From Caballeronia sp. dw_19 (lineage in GTDB: Bacteria; Pseudomonadota; Gammaproteobacteria; Burkholderiales; Burkholderiaceae): DNA of 64,000 nt. Positions 61,201-64,000 of this stretch are shown here, one piece after another (positions within the stretch are counted from its first letter, which is position 1; the number at the start of each line of letters is the position of its first letter). The notes under the pieces were generated by a model. It worked only from the letters and a program-made list of their open reading frames with translations. It did not search any database and had not been told where the DNA came from. Location of the stretch: the NCBI RefSeq assembly GCF_018449515.1, contig NZ_JAAVUQ010000035.1, positions 1 through 64,000 on the forward strand. The letters run 5' to 3'. Both the position numbers and the translations under genes were made by a program.

Positions 61201-64000
61201 GGAAAGCGTCGCGTTCATCTGGCGCAGCGACACCTGGCTATGGGTCCACGCCAGGTCGAATACGCGGTCGGCGAGATTCCGGTCGCGGTACTTGTTGATC
61301 AACTGCAGGCAGCCTTCGCGGCTGTCGCTGATCCCCGTGACGAAGTCGATGGTGGCGCGCTGGCCAGGATCCAGCGTGATCCGGCAGCGAATCGAGACGA
61401 TCGGATCGAGCACCGACCCGGCGCTGTTCGAGAGCCGCCCCTGGGTGGCGGAGCCGTCTTCCATCACGGCGGGATGCTCGACGCTGCGCCCTCGTCCGAT
61501 GAAGCGCGCGCGATCGGTCTCGTAGGAGATGGCATCGATATCCACGCCATGCGCCGCCAGCAGATGGCACATCCATGGCACCGCTTCCTTGGCCGACCGG
61601 GCTCGCCGGGTGCAAAGGATGGCCTGCAGCGGCTCTACCAGTTCCGTCTGGACGAACAGGTTGCTGAAGGCGGGATGCATCGCGTCGGCAACAGCGGGTG
61701 CAAGCACGACCTCGGTGTAGCTGGTCAACTCGATGGTTCGGCGGATGCGCGCGCGGTTGGTGATATGAAGACGCCGCAACTCGATGTCATCCTCCGGCGA
61801 CACGACGATCTCGGTGTGGGCGTCGAAGTCGCGTTCACGCACGCGGAACTCCGCCCGGGCGTCGGAAAAGATTGCTTCGTATAACTCGGCATGCTTCAAG
61901 GTTGGCTGGTGCCCGCTCGACCAAAACTCACCGCTCGCGACGTCGCGCAGGTAGCAGAACATTCCCCAGTTGTCGGAGGTGATGTCCTCGCGCCAGCGGT
62001 TGACTGAGAATTCACCGCAACGGCTGTAGCCGCCGCCCGCGCTGCTGACCATCACATGGTAATGACCGTTGGAGAGCAGTTGCACCGAAGGCCGCAGCCG
62101 GTCGGGATCGGTGAAAATGCGCAGCTTGGTTTCCGCGACGAGCGCAGCCGTGTCGACGTCGGGCAGGCCGGGCGTGGGCAGGTATTCGGTCGCTGTCTTC
62201 GGGATGCGTTCCTGCAGCAGCAGCGTGGTCGCCTTGAACTGCGGATCCGACTCGAAGCGGCGCTGCATCGGCTGCCCGAGCAGGACACTTGCGAGCGACA
62301 GGAGACTCATGCCCTGGTGATGCGCCATGAACGACCGGATCACGACCGAACTCTGGCCGCGCGGCACGCGTGCCTGGGTATGGTCGATCGCCTCGTACAT
62401 GCCGTAGCGGCCTGCTGCGCCCGCCGCCGTCAGCCGCTGCAGGTTGCGGCACGCCGCTTCCGGTGCCACCATCAGGGCGAGCGCCGATGCATAGGGCGCG
62501 ACCACGATGTCCTCGCCGAGTCCGCGCTTGAGCCCAAGCCCCGGCACACCGAAGGCCCGGTACTGGTAATTGAACTGCCCGTCGAGCACGTTGTAGCCCG
62601 ACTCGGATATGCCCCACGGCAAGCCGAGCTGGTGGCCGTATTCAATCTGTCGCGCCACTGCCGCGCGGCAGGTCTGGTCGAGCAGCGTGCCTTCGTAGCT
62701 GGGCATGACGAGCATCGGCATCAGGTATTCGAACATCGATCCCGTCCACGACAGCAGGACCGGCACGCCGCCCGTGCTCGTCAGCAACCGCCCCAGCGTG
62801 AACCAGCTTTCCTGTGGCAACTGGCCCTGCGCGATCGCCACGAAGTTCGTGAGCCGCGCCTCGGAGGCCAGCAAGTCATAGAAGCCCGCGTCGGTGCGCC
62901 GCTCGTCGACGTTGTAGCCGATGGCGAGCAAATCGCGACGACGATCATAGAGAAATCCGAAATCCATCGTCGCGAGGTCGCCGGCAAGTTGCGCTAGCCG
63001 GGTGATCGTCGCGATGCGTTCCAGCGCGAGGCCGCGCACCTTGGCGACTCGTGCTTGCGCGGGCTCGGGCCACAGGCCGGCATCGAGTTGCGCGAGCTGG
63101 CGCCAGGTGGGTATGCCAGGGTCCGCACCGGTGGGTGGCGGCAGATCGAAACGGCTGAGCTCATCCACGATGTCGTGGCATTGGGCCATCAGTGCGCGTG
63201 ACCAGAACGCGATGTCGCTATCCGCCGACCCATGGATGCGCTTCGCGAGCGGCGCAGCCGCGGCGAGCAGCCGAAGCATCGTTGCCAGCGCGCTGGAGCA
63301 GGTCTGGAGTGGCACGGCTGATTCGGTTTCCAGCGTCGTCTGCATCGGCTCGAAGTCGGCGCGATCGAACCCGGCGGCGAGCGCTGCATCGCGGAAAACG
63401 TCGAGCGTATCGGCGAGTCCCGGGAAGATGCGCGCATCGAACACCCGCTCGTCCGCCAGATCGATCAGGCCACGGCGCAGCGTCATCAGGTGGCCGGCCA
63501 GGTTGCCGCTATCGACCGTCGACACATACCGCGGCGACAGCGTCTGCAGCGTCTCTGTGTCGTACCAGTTGAAGAAATGATTGCGATGGCGCTCGAGCAT
63601 GTCCATCGTCTCGAGGGTGGCACCCATGCGCGTGAGCATCCGTGCCGCGCTCAGATAACCGAAATCGAAGGCTGCCAGATGCGCGAGCAAGGCCATGCCC
63701 ATGTTGGTCGGCGAGGTGCGATGCGCAATCGCCGCGACGACGGGGCCTTGCTGCTCCTGGATGTTGTCCGGCGGCAGCCAATGGTCATCGGGCCCGACGT
63801 ATTGGTCGAAGAATGCCCATGTCCGGCGCGCTAGCGCATGCAGGAAGCGTGTTTCGTCGGCGGCGAGCGCCGCCGAAGTCCGCGCGGGCGGCTGGCTGAT
63901 CCACCATGCGATCGCCGGCGACGCCATCCATAACGCGATGAACGCAGCGGCCGGAATGAGCGTCGCTGGAGTCGGGAGCAGGAACGCGGCCAATCCGAGT
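58210..64000 (-). CDS. ndvB: Cyclic beta-1,2-glucan synthase (NdvB-like), C-terminal part
   Basis: The frame is open to the right edge of the window, so the start is missing; about 1930 residues are visible of a protein usually ~2800 long. The right-most visible part has membrane segments (LIPAAAFIALWMASPAIAWW). Next comes a glycoamylase-like transglycosylase region (RTSPTNMGMALLAHLAAFDF, NGQFNYQYRAFGVPGLGLKR, MAHHQGMSLLSLASVLLGQP), two carbohydrate-binding/linker regions, and a C-terminal GH94 phosphorylase-type domain (GAIGFRDQLQDCMSMIHATP, LIGCGDWNDGMNRVGEQGRG). The protein builds and cyclises periplasmic beta-1,2-glucan, which acts in osmotic adaptation and host interaction. The N-terminal GT84 transferase is off the window. 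Confidence 0.92.
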   Translation of the reverse strand, partial: LGLAAFLLPTPATLIPAAAFIALWMASPAIAWWISQPPARTSAALAADETRFLHALARRTWAFFDQYVGPDDHWLPPDNIQEQQGPVVAAIAHRTSPTNMGMALLAHLAAFDFGYLSAARMLTRMGATLETMDMLERHRNHFFNWYDTETLQTLSPRYVSTVDSGNLAGHLMTLRRGLIDLADERVFDARIFPGLADTLDVFRDAALAAGFDRADFEPMQTTLETESAVPLQTCSSALATMLRLLAAAAPLAKRIHGSADSDIAFWSRALMAQCHDIVDELSRFDLPPPTGADPGIPTWRQLAQLDAGLWPEPAQARVAKVRGLALERIATITRLAQLAGDLATMDFGFLYDRRRDLLAIGYNVDERRTDAGFYDLLASEARLTNFVAIAQGQLPQESWFTLGRLLTSTGGVPVLLSWTGSMFEYLMPMLVMPSYEGTLLDQTCRAAVARQIEYGHQLGLPWGISESGYNVLDGQFNYQYRAFGVPGLGLKRGLGEDIVVAPYASALALMVAPEAACRNLQRLTAAGAAGRYGMYEAIDHTQARVPRGQSSVVIRSFMAHHQGMSLLSLASVLLGQPMQRRFESDPQFKATTLLLQERIPKTATEYLPTPGLPDVDTAALVAETKLRIFTDPDRLRPSVQLLSNGHYHVMVSSAGGGYSRCGEFSVNRWREDITSDNWGMFCYLRDVASGEFWSSGHQPTLKHAELYEAIFSDARAEFRVRERDFDAHTEIVVSPEDDIELRRLHITNRARIRRTIELTSYTEVVLAPAVADAMHPAFSNLFVQTELVEPLQAILCTRRARSAKEAVPWMCHLLAAHGVDIDAISYETDRARFIGRGRSVEHPAVMEDGSATQGRLSNSAGSVLDPIVSIRCRITLDPGQRATIDFVTGISDSREGCLQLINKYRDRNLADRVFDLAWTHSQVSLRQMNATLSDARLYEQMAAAIIYANASLRAEPSVLSANRRNQSGLWGQSISGDLPIVLLQITDMANIELVRQMVQAHAYWRLKGLAVDLVIWNEDHAGYRQHLQDLIMGLIASGMEASLIERPGGIFVRPAQQLSREDRELMQAVARIIVVDTRGSLAEQVQRRRPEPAQVLFEPTRVPVAVDSKGRQAPRNELILRNPYGGFTADGTEYVMTLRPDEPTPAPWVNVLANPGFGTVVSESGGAYTWSENAHEFRLTPWANDPVGDTSGEALYLRDEETGHYWSPTPLPLRSKTPYVARHGFGYSVFEHREDGICSELWVYVALHAPIKFSVLKIRNESGRPRKLSATSYVEWALGDLREKSAMHVVTEADPHIGALFARNDYSMEFAGRVAFLDVDVGVEETVTSFTGDRGEFLGRNGSLRVPAAMRQARLSGRVGAGLDPCAALKADFDLPDGDTREIVFRLGAARDSEATTSLSRQFRGAGAAAEALDAVREYWRGTLGRVQVNTPEPAVDVLVNGWLMYQVIACRFWARSGYYQSGGAIGFRDQLQDCMSMIHATPHLAREHLLLCAAHQFPEGDVLHWWHPPLGRGVRTECSDDYLWLAVATSRYVRITGDLGVLDERIGYIEGRPVNQGEDSYYDLPVRSALVETLYEHCKRAIEHGLTRGAHGLPLIGCGDWNDGMNRVGEQGRGESVWLGFFLYDVLLKFAETARAHDDVAFARHCGSWAIELQGNLEAHGWDGEWYRRAYFDDGTPLGSAGNDECRIDSIAQSWSVLSGAGSDERQREAMASLDRYLVKRDAGLIQLLDPPFDKSALDPGYIKGYVPGVRENGGQYTHAAIWATMAFAALGDGERAWELLRMINPVNHGNSAASIERYKVEPYVMTADVYGVSPHAGRGGWSWYTGSAGWMYRLLVESLLGLQVEGDRLTVVPLLPADWDSFELRYCHGSAVYRLGITRSTDNSSQIMVLDGVPHPSGEVLLVDDGREHTVHIWLPSDATVVSLTGV

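Noticed and set aside
1..64000. CRISPR array, phage genes, toxin-antitoxin pairs or secondary-metabolite genes
   Set aside because: No regularly spaced repeats, cas genes, phage structural genes or typical toxin-antitoxin pairs were found on reading both strands.

Overview
The window looks like a chromosomal or megaplasmid segment of a Burkholderiales bacterium, most likely Paraburkholderia, Caballeronia or Burkholderia. The evidence is high-GC coding DNA, two trimeric porins with Burkholderia-type signal peptides, AAHS-family aromatic-acid transporters, a DUF4148 secreted protein and a very large cyclic beta-glucan synthase. No tRNA, rRNA or CRISPR array was recognised.

Positions 1-15.5 kb hold an aromatic-acid catabolic island. 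It has two paralogous aromatic-acid MFS permeases, a porin, a four-gene leftward operon (alpha/beta hydrolase, SnoaL-like protein, LigB- and LigA-type extradiol dioxygenase subunits), a beta-lactamase-fold esterase, a LysR regulator, a Rieske oxygenase with its reductase, and a galBCD-like set (4-oxalomesaconate hydratase, 4-carboxy-4-hydroxy-2-oxoadipate aldolase, tautomerase). Together they could take a methoxylated or carboxylated aromatic acid to pyruvate and oxaloacetate through the gallate / protocatechuate-4,5 route. The aldolase gene has an in-frame TAG at codon 8. A two-part motif with the same 14-nt internal spacing lies upstream of both the first permease and the Rieske oxygenase.

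Positions 15.5-23.5 kb are a decaying zone. It contains pseudogenes of DUF1348, a flavin reductase, a carboxymuconolactone decarboxylase and a MaoC/phosphate acetyltransferase fusion (split by an IS630-family element), mixed with a few intact small genes, a run of palindromes and a 42-codon membrane ORF.

Positions 23.9-29.1 kb are an oxalate module: formyl-CoA transferase, oxalyl-CoA decarboxylase, a second class-III CoA-transferase and a DUF1275 membrane protein. Positions 29.3-31.2 kb are an IS6-family element, an IS110 stump and an inverted 235-bp IS6 remnant. An MFS exporter follows.

Positions 33-48.5 kb form a coherent IclR-controlled catabolic unit. The leftward operon encodes CoA-transferase, two enoyl-CoA hydratases, a FadJ-type fusion, thiolase, MHS-family permease, two aldehyde dehydrogenases and an SDR. 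The divergent rightward genes encode an iron alcohol dehydrogenase, a thioesterase and a porin. A related 21-bp palindrome lies on both sides of the iclR gene. The set suggests uptake, oxidation, CoA activation and beta-oxidation of an alcohol/aldehyde/carboxylate substrate. The substrate cannot be read from sequence.

Positions 49.3-57.7 kb are a mosaic of group II introns and a large serine recombinase element. One intron appears nested inside another, and the outer one begins just after an intrinsic terminator. Beyond it lie a short ACT-domain gene and the C-terminal part of an NdvB-type cyclic beta-1,2-glucan synthase that runs off the right edge.
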